DNA of 64,000 nt from Sedimentitalea arenosa (GTDB taxonomy: Bacteria > Pseudomonadota > Alphaproteobacteria > Rhodobacterales > Rhodobacteraceae). The translations under genes and the position numbers were made by a program. How positions within the stretch are numbered: position 1 is the first letter of the stretch; each line of letters opens with the position of its first letter. Shown one piece after another: positions 24,742-33,384 of the stretch. The notes under the pieces were generated by a model that was not told the origin of the DNA, searched no databases, and worked only from the letters and a program-made list of their open reading frames with translations. The DNA is taken from positions 248,001-312,000 of the forward strand of contig NZ_JAELVR010000003.1 of assembly GCF_016428585.1 (NCBI RefSeq), given 5' to 3'.

Positions 24742-26205
24742 ATGGACACCAACACAGCGATACTGGCCAGCATGTTGATCCCCGCGCTCGCGGCGGTGGG
24801 CAACATGCTGCTGCGCGACAGCGAAAACCTGCGCGATGGCATGACCTTTGTCGCGGCGCTGGCGACATTCGGTTGTGTGATGACCATCCTGTCCAACGAA
24901 GGCAGCGGAACCACTGACCCGCTGGTGCTGTTCTCGGTCATGCCGGGGCTCGACCTCGCCTTCAACGTCGAACCCCTTGGTCTGCTGTTCGCCATCGTCG
25001 CCAGCGGGCTCTGGATCGTGACGCATCTCTACGGCGTCGGCTACATGCGCGGCAACAACGAGGACCACCACGCGCGGTTCTTCTGTTTCTTCTCGATATC
25101 CATTGCCGCAACCATGGGCATCGCGTTCTCGGCCAACATGTTCACGCTGTTCCTGTTCTACGAGGCCCTGACTCTCGCGACCTTTCCGCTGGTCGCGCAC
25201 AAGGGCACGCCCGAGGCGCGCAACGGGGCGCGCACCTATCTTGGCATCCTGATCGGCACCTCGATCGGGTTGCAACTGGTGGCGATCATCTGGACGTGGA
25301 TGATTGCCGGCACGCTCGACTTCACCAAGGGCGGCATTCTTCAGGACCATATCGCCGGGCCAATGGTGGCGGTTCTGCTGGCGCTCTATGCCTTCGGGAT
25401 CGGCAAAGCGGCCCTGATGCCGTTTCACCGCTGGCTGCCCGCCGCGATGGTCGCGCCGACCCCGGTTTCGGCACTGCTGCACGCGGTCGCGGTGGTCAAG
25501 GCCGGTGTTTTCACGATGCTGAAGGTGGGCATCTATATCTTCGGGATAGACTTCCTGGCCGAAACCGGCGCGTCGGAATGGTTGATGTGGCTGGCGGCCT
25601 TCTCGATCCTCGCGGCGTCGGTCGTCGCGATGACCAAGGACAACCTCAAGGCGCGGCTGGCCTATTCGACGGTGAGCCAGCTCAGCTACATCACGCTGGG
25701 CATGGCGCTGGCGACGTCGATGGGGGTGTTGGGCGGCGGGATGCATATCGCCATGCACGCGATGGGCAAGATCACGCTCTTCATGTGCGCAGGATCGATC
25801 TATGTCGCCCTGCACAAGACCGAGATCAGTCAGCTGGACGGTCTGGGCCGCATCATGCCGTTCACCTTCGGTGCTTTCCTGATAGGGGCCCTTTCGATCA
25901 TCGGCCTGCCGCCGCTCGGCGGATCGTGGAGCAAGTGGCTGCTGGTGATGGGCGCGGCGGACACCGGGCAGATGGTGATGATCGCGGTTCTGATGATCAG
26001 TTCGCTGCTGAACGTGGCCTATCTGCTGCCGATCGTGGGGCGCGGTTTCTTCCTGCCCAACGCCGAGATCGCGGCCGATGCTCCCCGCGCCGAGGCGGGT
26101 CTTTTGGTTTGGCTGCCGCCGGTTCTGACCGCGGCCGGGTGCATCGCCCTGTTCTTCTTCGCCGGTCAGATCGAGATTTTCCTGTCGCCGCTGGTGGCAG
26201 AGTGA
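24742..26205 (+). CDS. Proton-translocating antiporter subunit, MnhD/MnhA-like (pump 2)
   Basis: A 487-residue NuoL/M/N-type membrane protein. TM5 Glu141 (FYEALTLATFPLVAHKG) and TM7 Lys222 (GKAALMPFHRWLPAAMVAPTPVSALLHAVAVVKAG) are kept; the latter block is the most canonical of the three. A strong ribosome site (AGGGGGCGGC) precedes ATG 24742. It is much shorter than MrpA (about 750-800 residues) and lacks the MbhD/MbhE tail, which is encoded separately at 21779. It could fill the MrpA N-domain role. Confidence 0.92.
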   Translation: MDTNTAILASMLIPALAAVGNMLLRDSENLRDGMTFVAALATFGCVMTILSNEGSGTTDPLVLFSVMPGLDLAFNVEPLGLLFAIVASGLWIVTHLYGVGYMRGNNEDHHARFFCFFSISIAATMGIAFSANMFTLFLFYEALTLATFPLVAHKGTPEARNGARTYLGILIGTSIGLQLVAIIWTWMIAGTLDFTKGGILQDHIAGPMVAVLLALYAFGIGKAALMPFHRWLPAAMVAPTPVSALLHAVAVVKAGVFTMLKVGIYIFGIDFLAETGASEWLMWLAAFSILAASVVAMTKDNLKARLAYSTVSQLSYITLGMALATSMGVLGGGMHIAMHAMGKITLFMCAGSIYVALHKTEISQLDGLGRIMPFTFGAFLIGALSIIGLPPLGGSWSKWLLVMGAADTGQMVMIAVLMISSLLNVAYLLPIVGRGFFLPNAEIAADAPRAEAGLLVWLPPVLTAAGCIALFFFAGQIEIFLSPLVAE

Positions 26206-26215
26206 GGGGGCCGTG

Positions 26216-26563
26216 ATGCGCAAGACCACACAGGACAACCCGGACAAGTATCCCGCTCTCGGACGTGCGTTCATGTGGGTGGACAGGCCGGGCGCACCAA
26301 AGCTGATCGTCTATGGGCTCTATATCCTCTGCGCGGGCCTGTTCGCGGCGGACTTCCTCTATCACAAGCACACCTATCTCGTGGTCGAGGAGATCCCGGG
26401 CTTCTACGCATTGTTCGGAGGCCTCGTCAGTGCCGCGCTCATCATCGTCGCCACAGGGATGCGGGCGATCCTGAAACGGGACGAGAGCTACTACGCGCCG
26501 AACGACGTCGAAGCCGAACCTTACCCCGAGGACCAGCTGGACAGGGTGCGCTACGATGACTGA
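26216..26563 (+). CDS. Small two-helix membrane protein of the Mrp operon
   Basis: A 115-residue protein with two predicted membrane helices (about 27-50 and 60-85) and a charged, acidic C-terminus (SYYAPNDVEAEPYPEDQLDRVRYDD). GAGGGGGCC precedes ATG 26216. It is placed between two pump genes and overlaps the third by 8 bp, so it is almost certainly made with the complex. I recognise no Mrp subunit family. It may be an accessory or linker subunit specific to this three-pump form. Confidence 0.8.
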   Translation: MRKTTQDNPDKYPALGRAFMWVDRPGAPKLIVYGLYILCAGLFAADFLYHKHTYLVVEEIPGFYALFGGLVSAALIIVATGMRAILKRDESYYAPNDVEAEPYPEDQLDRVRYDD

Positions 26564-28253
26564 GCAGCTTCCCACCGCTTTCCTCTTCGTGCTCGGCGCG
26601 CTGATCCTGCCGGTACTGCCGCGTGGAGCGGTGAGGGCGCTGTTTCTGGTCGCGGTCCCGATCGTCGCCGCCTGGCAAATCTGGACCACGCCGCTGGGCA
26701 CCTCGATGCAGGTCGATTTCTTCGGCTTCACGCTCGAGCTCATGCGGGTGGACAGGCTCAGCCGCATCTTCGCGCTGGTGTTCTGCCTCGCGGCGTTTCT
26801 GGGCAATCTCTACGCTTGGCATCTCAGGGACACGGTGCAGCAGGTTGCGGCGCTGCTTTACGCGGGCGCGGCCATCGGTGCGGTCTTTGCGGGTGATCTG
26901 ATCACACTGTTCATATACTGGGAAGGCACGGCGATCTCGTCTGTCTTCCTGATCTGGGCGCGGGGCACGCAGGGGGCCTATCACACCGGGATGCGCTATC
27001 TGCTGATCCAGGTCGGATCGGGGGTGATCCTTCTGGCGGGAGTGATCCTGCTCTATAGCGAGACCGGCAGCATCGCGTTCCAGCGGATGGAACTCGGCTC
27101 GCTCGCGACATGTCTGATCTTTCTCGCGTTCGGCATCAAGTGCGCCTTCCTGTTGTTGCACAACTGGTTGCAAGACGCCTATCCCGCAGCAACCGTCACC
27201 GGCACTGTCATCCTGTCAGCCTTCACCACGAAGCTGGCGATCTATGCGCTGGCGCGTGGGTTCGCGGGCACGGAGATCCTGATCTACATCGGGGTGGCGA
27301 CCGCGCTCTACCCGCTGATCTGGGCGCAGATCGACAACAACCTGCGCCGGGTTCTGGCCTATGCACTGAACCTTCAGCAGGGGTTCATGCTGGTCGGAAT
27401 TGGCCTTGGTACCGAACTGGCGCTGAACGGCGCGGTTGCGCACGCGGTGGTGGGCGTGGCCTATGGCATGCTGCTGTTCATGTGCACCGGAGCGGTGCTG
27501 TTCCGCACGGGTACCGCCAAGGCGAGCGATCTGGGCGGGCTCTATCGCACGATGCCGCTGACGATGCTCTTCTGCCTGATCGGCGCGGCGTCGATCTCGG
27601 CCTTTCCGCTGTTCGCCGGGTTCGCCACCAAGTCGCTGATCCTGTCGGCATCGCTGAAGGAACAGCACTACATGGTCTGGGGCGCGATGCTTCTGGCCTC
27701 GGCGGGTGTGTTCCTCACCACCGGGCTGCGCATTCCCTATTTCGCTTTCTTTGCCAAGGACAGCGGATTGCGACCCAAGGAGGCACCGTGGAACATGCTG
27801 CTGGCGATGGCGGTGACGGCGGTGCTTTGTATCGCGTTCGGGTCCTATCCCGTCCCGCTCTACGCGCTGTTGCCTTATGATGTGGACTACTCGGCCTACT
27901 CGACCACGCACGTGATCACGCAGCTTCAACTGCTGGTCTTCTCGACCCTGGCCTTTGCGGTTCTGATGCGGGCGGGGCTCTATCCGACCGCGCTGAAATC
28001 GGTCAACCTCGACACTGACTGGAGTTATCGCCGCCTCCTGCCGCGTATTGTCGGCGGGATCGGCGAGACGCTCGGATCTGCCATGGCACGGATGTCGAGC
28101 ATGGTGAACGACGGGCTGCGCAGCCTCATCATCCGGATGTATCACAGCTATGGGCCGCAGGGCAGGATCGCGCAGTTCTGGCCGACCGGGTCGATGGTGC
28201 TCTGGATCGCGATTCTGCTGGGCGTCACGCTGATCGTGAACTTCGTGTCCTAG
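26556..28253 (+). CDS. Proton-translocating antiporter subunit, divergent MnhD-like (pump 3)
   Basis: A 565-residue NuoL/M/N-type protein, the longest and most divergent pump in the operon. TM5 Glu123 (YWEGTAISSVFLIWARG) and TM7 Lys195 (GIKCAFLLLHNWLQDAYPAATVTGTVIL) are present. The WLP motif of TM7/8 reads WLQ, and the usual SA..H after it is changed. A C-terminal extension (about 470-565) adds an amphipathic cytosolic segment and a last helix, reminiscent of the NuoL lateral helix. It is the last gene, followed by a hairpin at 28289-28318. Confidence 0.9.
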   Translation: MTEQLPTAFLFVLGALILPVLPRGAVRALFLVAVPIVAAWQIWTTPLGTSMQVDFFGFTLELMRVDRLSRIFALVFCLAAFLGNLYAWHLRDTVQQVAALLYAGAAIGAVFAGDLITLFIYWEGTAISSVFLIWARGTQGAYHTGMRYLLIQVGSGVILLAGVILLYSETGSIAFQRMELGSLATCLIFLAFGIKCAFLLLHNWLQDAYPAATVTGTVILSAFTTKLAIYALARGFAGTEILIYIGVATALYPLIWAQIDNNLRRVLAYALNLQQGFMLVGIGLGTELALNGAVAHAVVGVAYGMLLFMCTGAVLFRTGTAKASDLGGLYRTMPLTMLFCLIGAASISAFPLFAGFATKSLILSASLKEQHYMVWGAMLLASAGVFLTTGLRIPYFAFFAKDSGLRPKEAPWNMLLAMAVTAVLCIAFGSYPVPLYALLPYDVDYSAYSTTHVITQLQLLVFSTLAFAVLMRAGLYPTALKSVNLDTDWSYRRLLPRIVGGIGETLGSAMARMSSMVNDGLRSLIIRMYHSYGPQGRIAQFWPTGSMVLWIAILLGVTLIVNFVS

Positions 28254-28288
28254 ACGGGCGATCTTGCAGTCGCTGCGCATGAAGTAAA

Positions 28289-28320
28289 AAAGGGGCCACG
28301 CACGGCGCAGCCCCCTTGTT
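28289..28320. terminator. Bidirectional terminator-like hairpin
   Basis: AAGGGG (28289-28294 region) pairs with CCCCTT (28313-28317 region) around a GC-rich loop; an A-run precedes it (GTAAAAAA) and TTGTTT follows, so it could stop transcription from both sides. It lies between the convergent Mrp operon and the ABC binding-protein gene, where a shared terminator is expected. Confidence 0.6.
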
Positions 28321-28338
28321 TCAGGTGGTCGGTCTTGC

Positions 28339-29109
28339 TCAGATACCCCATTTCGCACGGGTCTCGTCAAAGAATCCCTGCGCCTGTTTCACCTTGACCC
28401 AGTTGTTGACGTAGTTGATCCAGACTTGGTCGTCCTGCGGTAACAGCATCGCGATCGGCGTGGGCGCGCGCGGCTCTGTCCCCGGCACCCGGACGACGCC
28501 GAATTTCTCTTCCAGCGTCGCGCCCTCGATGTTGGAAGTGATGAACACGTCGGCCCGCCCGGACAGGACCTCCTGGAAGCCGCGTGCGGGCGCTTCCACG
28601 ACCTTGATCTCGGCGTTCGGGAACCATTCGCGGGCCATGGCTTCGAATGTCGTGCCGAGAGTCGTCGCCACCGTCACACCGGGTTGGTTGATCGAGTCAT
28701 AGCCATCGAACTTGTCTGCCAGGTCGGGCGTCGTAAAGGGAAAGATCTCGACCGCGATGTAACTTTCGGAAAAGCCCGCGACCTTCATGCGCGCCGGAGA
28801 GATCGAGGCCGATCCGGTCATGTGGTACTTGCCGGCCACGACGCCGTTCACCAACGTCTTCCAGTCGGTCGGCACGAACTCGACTTCGACGCCCAGATCG
28901 GCGGCCAGTTCGGTCATCACGTCGATGTCGAACCCCTTGTAGCTGTTGGTCGCCGGGTCGCGCAGCGTCATCGGGTTCCAGTCGCCGGTGGTCCCGACCT
29001 TCAGAACGCCGCTGTCCAGGACTTCGTTCAAGGCGGATTGCGCCTGCGCACCGACCGCGAGCCCGATGCTGAGCAGGCCGGCGGCCAGTGTGGTGGTCCA
29101 GTGTTTCAT
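28339..29109 (-). CDS. Amino-acid-type ABC transporter substrate-binding protein
   Basis: A 256-residue periplasmic protein with a signal peptide (1-23). It has the type 3 binding-protein fold: LKVGTTGDWNPMTLRD, YKGFDIDVMTELAADLGV, FVPTDWKTLVNGVVAGKYHM and a GVTVATTLGTT hinge. Cyclohexadienyl dehydratases of the PheC type share this fold, and the GDWNPMT segment is close to that branch, so an enzymatic role is possible. Divergent to an ATPase-permease pair at 29241-30751, which supports transport. The ligand is unknown. Confidence 0.85.
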   Translation of the reverse strand: MKHWTTTLAAGLLSIGLAVGAQAQSALNEVLDSGVLKVGTTGDWNPMTLRDPATNSYKGFDIDVMTELAADLGVEVEFVPTDWKTLVNGVVAGKYHMTGSASISPARMKVAGFSESYIAVEIFPFTTPDLADKFDGYDSINQPGVTVATTLGTTFEAMAREWFPNAEIKVVEAPARGFQEVLSGRADVFITSNIEGATLEEKFGVVRVPGTEPRAPTPIAMLLPQDDQVWINYVNNWVKVKQAQGFFDETRAKWGI

Positions 29110-29164
29110 GTGGTTTCCCCTGTTGTCCGGCCGCGCGACCGGGCCCTGTGTTCTTTATTGAACC

Positions 29165-29232
29165 TTGAACTAACTAATACTCCACCGATAACCTCAAGAA
29201 AATTCTTCCCTGCGGGGAGCCGGCGCAGGGAG
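29165..29232 (+). promoter_or_regulatory. Promoter-like boxes and SD-covering hairpin before the ABC ATPase gene
   Basis: TTGAAC (29165-29170) and GATAAC (29187-29192), 16 bp apart, resemble a sigma-70 promoter in an AT-rich patch. Downstream, CCCTGCG (29208-29214) and CGCAGGG (29224-29230) are exact complements with a 9-nt loop; the right arm contains the probable ribosome site of the ATG at 29241. The hairpin could lower translation of the ATPase. Confidence 0.35.
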
Positions 29233-29240
29233 CCGACGAC

Positions 29241-29981
29241 ATGAGTCAAACCACCATCGAAATGGTCGGCGTGAACAAGTGGTTCGGGGATTTTCATGTT
29301 CTCAAGGACATCGACCTGACCGTCGCGGCAGGAGAACGCGTGGTGATCTGCGGGCCGTCCGGGTCGGGAAAATCAACCGTCGTGCGCTGCATCAACCGTC
29401 TGGAACGACATCAATCCGGTCTGATCCGTGTCGACGGGATCGAGCTGACCGACGACGACCGGACGGTGGCCGCGATCCGCTCGGAGGTCGGCATGGTGTT
29501 CCAGCAGTTCAACCTGTTCCCGCACCTGACCGTGCTGGAAAATCTGGTGTTGGGCCCGATGAAGGCGCGTGGCCTTTCGCGGACCGATGCCGAGGCGCGG
29601 GCGCGGCGCTATCTCGACCGGGTGCGCATCCCGGAACAGGCGGACAAGCGCCCAGCGCAGCTGTCCGGCGGCCAGCAGCAACGTGTCGCGATTGCCCGAT
29701 CCTTGTGCATGGAGCCCAAGGTCATGCTGTTTGACGAACCAACGTCGGCGCTGGACCCCGAGATGATCTCGGAAGTGCTCGACGTGATGGTTGGATTGGC
29801 CGAGGACGGCATGACGATGATCGTGGTGACCCACGAGATGGGCTTTGCACGGAAGGTGGCCGACAAGATGGTGTTCATGGACGCTGGCGAGATCGTCGAA
29901 ACCGGACCGCCCGAGGCATTCTTCGCCAATCCTGGGTCGGATCGGTGCCGGGCGTTCCTCGGTCGGATCCTGCAGCATTGA
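29241..29981 (+). CDS. Amino-acid ABC transporter ATP-binding protein
   Basis: A 246-residue GlnQ/HisP-type ATPase. Walker [10 protein letters not shown] (38-46), Q-loop [15 protein letters not shown], signature [15 protein letters not shown], Walker [14 protein letters not shown] and the switch His in [14 protein letters not shown] are complete. It powers polar amino acid uptake with the permease that follows. The stop overlaps the likely TTG start of the permease (TTGA at 29978-29981). Its binding protein is probably the divergent gene at 28339-29109. Confidence 0.95.
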   Translation: MSQTTIEMVGVNKWFGDFHVLKDIDLTVAAGERVVICGPSGSGKSTVVRCINRLERHQSGLIRVDGIELTDDDRTVAAIRSEVGMVFQQFNLFPHLTVLENLVLGPMKARGLSRTDAEARARRYLDRVRIPEQADKRPAQLSGGQQQRVAIARSLCMEPKVMLFDEPTSALDPEMISEVLDVMVGLAEDGMTMIVVTHEMGFARKVADKMVFMDAGEIVETGPPEAFFANPGSDRCRAFLGRILQH

Positions 29982-30751
29982 CCTTGCGCAGGATCACGCC
30001 CTTCGCGCTTCTGTTCTGCTGCATTCTGCTTGCGGGCTGCGCCTCGAGTTCAAATTGGGGATGGTACGTCGTCAACCCGATGACACCGGCGGGTTGGACC
30101 AACCTCAAGTTCCTTGTGAACGGCATGGGCGCGACGATCCTGATCTCACTGATCGCCGCGTCCATCTCAATCGTGCTGGGTTTGTTGGTGGCCTTGCCCG
30201 GCTTGTCCGAGCGGCGGGGGCTGCGCATCGTCAACCGGGTCTACGTGGAACTCGTGCGCTCGATTCCGCTCTTGCCGATGCTGTTCTGGGTGTTCTACGG
30301 CCTGCCGCTGGTCTTCAGGTCGATGGGGCTGGACATCCCGATCGATCCGTTCTGGGGCGCGATCATCACGCTGGCGATTTCCGACAGCGCCTTCACGGCG
30401 GAAATCTATCGGGCCGGGATCCAGTCCATCGCGAAGGGGCAGACCGAGGCCGCGCGCACCATCGGGCTGACCTATGTCCAGACCATGCGCTACGTGATCC
30501 TGCCCCAAGCGATCCGGCGCATCCTGCCGCCGCTGGCCAACCAGTTCATCTACATCGTCAAGATGAGCGCATTCGCCAGCGTGATCGGAATGCAGGAACT
30601 GACGCGGCGGGCGAACGAACTGGTGGTCACCGAGTACCGCCCGCTGGAGATCTACAGCTTCCTGATCCTTGAATACCTTGTGCTGGTCCTCGTCATCAGC
30701 GCCGGGGTGCGCTGGCTGGAGCGGCGGATGGGGGCGGATGAACGGAGCTAG
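29978..30751 (+). CDS. Amino-acid ABC transporter permease with a lipobox-like N-terminus
   Basis: A 257-residue permease if started at TTG 29978, which overlaps the ATPase stop; a GTG at 29945 is an alternative. The HisM/GlnP-type domain (about 35-250) holds [20 protein letters not shown] and the coupling-helix EAA-like segment [25 protein letters not shown]. Oddly, the N-terminus reads [15 protein letters not shown], which looks like a lipoprotein signal with lipobox LAGC. Only one permease gene is present, so a homodimer is likely. Confidence 0.88.
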   Translation: MTLRRITPFALLFCCILLAGCASSSNWGWYVVNPMTPAGWTNLKFLVNGMGATILISLIAASISIVLGLLVALPGLSERRGLRIVNRVYVELVRSIPLLPMLFWVFYGLPLVFRSMGLDIPIDPFWGAIITLAISDSAFTAEIYRAGIQSIAKGQTEAARTIGLTYVQTMRYVILPQAIRRILPPLANQFIYIVKMSAFASVIGMQELTRRANELVVTEYRPLEIYSFLILEYLVLVLVISAGVRWLERRMGADERS

Positions 30752-30814
30752 GTATGGCGTCCTGGCAATGTAGTGTCGGTGGCACCGCAGGGATCGCCGC
30801 AAGCCGTCTGTTTC

Positions 30815-31576
30815 TCAGCTGAACAGGGCCGCCGTCAGGCGACGGGCGCCGTCGAGCAGAATGGCGCGATTGGCCACGGCCTCGGTCAGGCTGACCCGCT
30901 GGGCCGGCCCGTGGAACGCCAGCGCGGCGACAAACCGGCCCTGCGTGTCGCGGATCGGAACTGCGATCGCGACCATGCCTTCCACGAATTCCTCCTGATC
31001 GAGCGCATAGCCCCTTTCCGCGATCTCGGCGAGATCCTGCAGAAGGCTGGCCGGATCGGTATGGGTCCTTGGGGTCAGGGGGGCCAGTGTCAGGGCCGAC
31101 ACGAAAGCCTTGCGCGCCGGAGCGGGCAGGCTGGCCATGAAGGTCTTGCCACTGGCGGTGCAATGAAACGGCACGTTTGAGCCAACCGGCAGTTGGACCC
31201 GGAAGGGCCAGTCTGTCTCAACCCGGTCGAGATAGCTCATTCCGGTGTCTTCCGGAACCACGAAATTGACCGTCTCGCGGACCTGTCGTGCGACGTCCAT
31301 CAGGATCTGGTGGCGCGCGATATGCAAGCGTGACGCAAAGAGCAGGCCCGTGCCCAGTTCGCGCGCACGGCGGCTGGGGCTGAACCGCTTGCCGTTGCCG
31401 GGCCGGGTCAGGAACCCTTCGGCCTCGAGCGTTGCGCAGAGCCTGTGCACGGTCTGCTTGGGCAGGTCCAGCCGCGCGTTGATCTCTGTCGCGGTCAGCG
31501 GCTCGTCGGCCTGTCCCAGAACTTCGAGCAGCAACAGCGTGCGCAGGTTGGTCGGAATGCGACCGCCCGCGCTCAT
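30815..31576 (-). CDS. IclR-family transcriptional regulator
   Basis: A 253-residue regulator. The N-terminal winged helix-turn-helix (about 10-65) includes PLTATEINARLDLPKQTVHRLCATLEAEGFL, and the C-terminal GAF-like effector domain (about 80-250) has FHCTASGKTFMASLP and AVPIRDTQGRFVAALAFHGPA. IclR proteins bind small organic acids and control nearby catabolic genes. It is divergent from the GMC oxidoreductase that heads the 31.7-41.3 kb catabolic cluster, its probable target; the 115-bp gap between them would carry the operator. Confidence 0.92.
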   Translation of the reverse strand: MSAGGRIPTNLRTLLLLEVLGQADEPLTATEINARLDLPKQTVHRLCATLEAEGFLTRPGNGKRFSPSRRARELGTGLLFASRLHIARHQILMDVARQVRETVNFVVPEDTGMSYLDRVETDWPFRVQLPVGSNVPFHCTASGKTFMASLPAPARKAFVSALTLAPLTPRTHTDPASLLQDLAEIAERGYALDQEEFVEGMVAIAVPIRDTQGRFVAALAFHGPAQRVSLTEAVANRAILLDGARRLTAALFS

Positions 31577-31691
31577 CGGCGCGCGCCGGGACCGTGGGGG
31601 AACAGAATCATTGAGTTTGTCCGATTTGGCATTAGCGTAAAGCTATCACAAAAAACAGGATAATAAGTCTCATTTTTTGATATACGGGGGG

Positions 31692-33299
31692 ATGCGGTTG
31701 GAGTTCGACTTCGTCATCGTGGGTGCCGGCTCTGCGGGATGCGTTCTGGCAAACCGCTTGTCGGCGAACGGACGATACCGCGTCGCGCTGCTTGAAGCCG
31801 GACCCCGTGACACGAACCCGTGGATTCATATCCCGGTCGGGTATTTCAAGACGATGGGCCATCCCGGGACCGATTGGCGCTATCGCACGCAGTCCGATCC
31901 GGGGCTGAACGGGCGGTCGATCCCCTGGCCACGCGGTCGGGTTTTGGGCGGGTCCAGCTCGATCAACGGGCTGCTCTACGTGCGCGGCCAGCCGCAGGAT
32001 TTCGACGGATGGGCGCAGATGGGCAATCCGGGATGGTCCTGGGAGGAGGTGTTGCCCTATTTCAAGCGGTCCGAGACCTGGAAAGGCACGCCCGCCGGTG
32101 ACTTGCGGGGCAGGGATGGTCCGCTGTCGGTTTCGCCGACGCGGCTGAAACGCGACATCGTGGACAAGTGGATCGAAGCCGCCAAGGCTGCCGGCTATCG
32201 CCAGACACAGGACTACAATTCCGAGGATCAGGAAGGCGTCGGATATTTCCAGCTGACGCTAGACAAGGGGCGGCGCTGCAGCTCCGCCGTGGCTTACCTG
32301 AAACCGGCGCGCGGGCGAGACAATCTGACCATCCTGACCGATGCACAGGCCGAGCGGTTGATCCTGCGCGACGGGCGCGCTGCCGGCGTGCGCGCCGTGA
32401 TCGCAGGCAAATCGGTCGAGATCGCTGCGAATTGCGAGGTCATCCTCTCTGCCGGTGCGATCGGCTCACCGCAGATCCTGATGCTCTCGGGCATCGGTGA
32501 CGCGGACGAACTGGCTGATCATGGCATTGCAGTTCAGACCGATCTCAAAGGTGTGGGGCGCAACCTGCAGGACCATTTGCAAGCGCGACCTGTGTTCAAG
32601 ACGGATCTGTCGACCATCAATATCGAGACCAGCAACCTGCTGAAACAGGTGGGCATCGCGCTGCAATACGCTGTCAGGCAGACCGGGCCGATGACGATGG
32701 CCGCCAGTCTTGGGACCGGGTTTCTCAAGACGGAATCGCATCTGGACACGCCCGATATCCAGTTCCACATCCAACCCTTCAGCGCCGACAGCCCGGCCGA
32801 GGGACCGCATCGGTTCTCGGCCTTCACTGCCTCGGTCCTGCAGCTGCGCCCGGAAAGCACGGGCCGGCTACGGCTGAAATCCGCGGACATGCGCGACCAT
32901 CCCCTGATCGATCCGAACTACCTGGCGACCGACACCGATTGCCGCACGATCGTGAAGGGTATCCAGATCGCGCGCCGGATCGCCCGGCTCGAACCGCTGA
33001 AGTCGCACGTGACCGAGGAACACGCGCCGGGCGCGGAGGTCGCGCTCGACGACGAGGCGGCGACGCTGGACTGGGCGCGGGACACGGCCACGACGATCTA
33101 TCACCCCACGGGCACGTGCAAGATGGGGGCCGACCCGATGGCGGTGGTCGACCATCGTCTTCGGGTGCATGGCATCCGGGGGCTGCGGGTGGCGGATGCC
33201 TCGATCATGCCCCGGATCACCTCGGGCAACACCAACGCCCCGGCGATCATGATCGGGGAGAAAGCATCGGACATGGTATTGGAGGACGCGCGGCCATGA
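31692..33299 (+). CDS. GMC-family FAD oxidoreductase (choline/alcohol dehydrogenase-like)
   Basis: A 535-residue flavoprotein. ATG 31692 directly follows a G-run ribosome site; the FAD motif FVIVGAGSAGCVLANRLS begins at residue 6. The GMC signatures WPRGRVLGGSSSINGLLYVRG and GAIGSPQILMLSGIG are intact, and the C-terminal YHPTGTCKMG holds the catalytic His. It oxidises an alcohol, feeding electrons to the respiratory chain or oxygen. There is no signal peptide, so it is cytosolic. It is the first gene of the IclR-adjacent cluster and precedes the TRAP importer, so it may act on the imported compound. Substrate unknown. Confidence 0.92.
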   Translation: MRLEFDFVIVGAGSAGCVLANRLSANGRYRVALLEAGPRDTNPWIHIPVGYFKTMGHPGTDWRYRTQSDPGLNGRSIPWPRGRVLGGSSSINGLLYVRGQPQDFDGWAQMGNPGWSWEEVLPYFKRSETWKGTPAGDLRGRDGPLSVSPTRLKRDIVDKWIEAAKAAGYRQTQDYNSEDQEGVGYFQLTLDKGRRCSSAVAYLKPARGRDNLTILTDAQAERLILRDGRAAGVRAVIAGKSVEIAANCEVILSAGAIGSPQILMLSGIGDADELADHGIAVQTDLKGVGRNLQDHLQARPVFKTDLSTINIETSNLLKQVGIALQYAVRQTGPMTMAASLGTGFLKTESHLDTPDIQFHIQPFSADSPAEGPHRFSAFTASVLQLRPESTGRLRLKSADMRDHPLIDPNYLATDTDCRTIVKGIQIARRIARLEPLKSHVTEEHAPGAEVALDDEAATLDWARDTATTIYHPTGTCKMGADPMAVVDHRLRVHGIRGLRVADASIMPRITSGNTNAPAIMIGEKASDMVLEDARP

Positions 33300-33384
33300 C
33301 GCAAGCCGGCCCCCGCAGTCGCCTTTGGGCGCGGGCCGATCACAACGAAAGGAATGAAGGCGGACATCCGAAAGGGAGGAAAAC

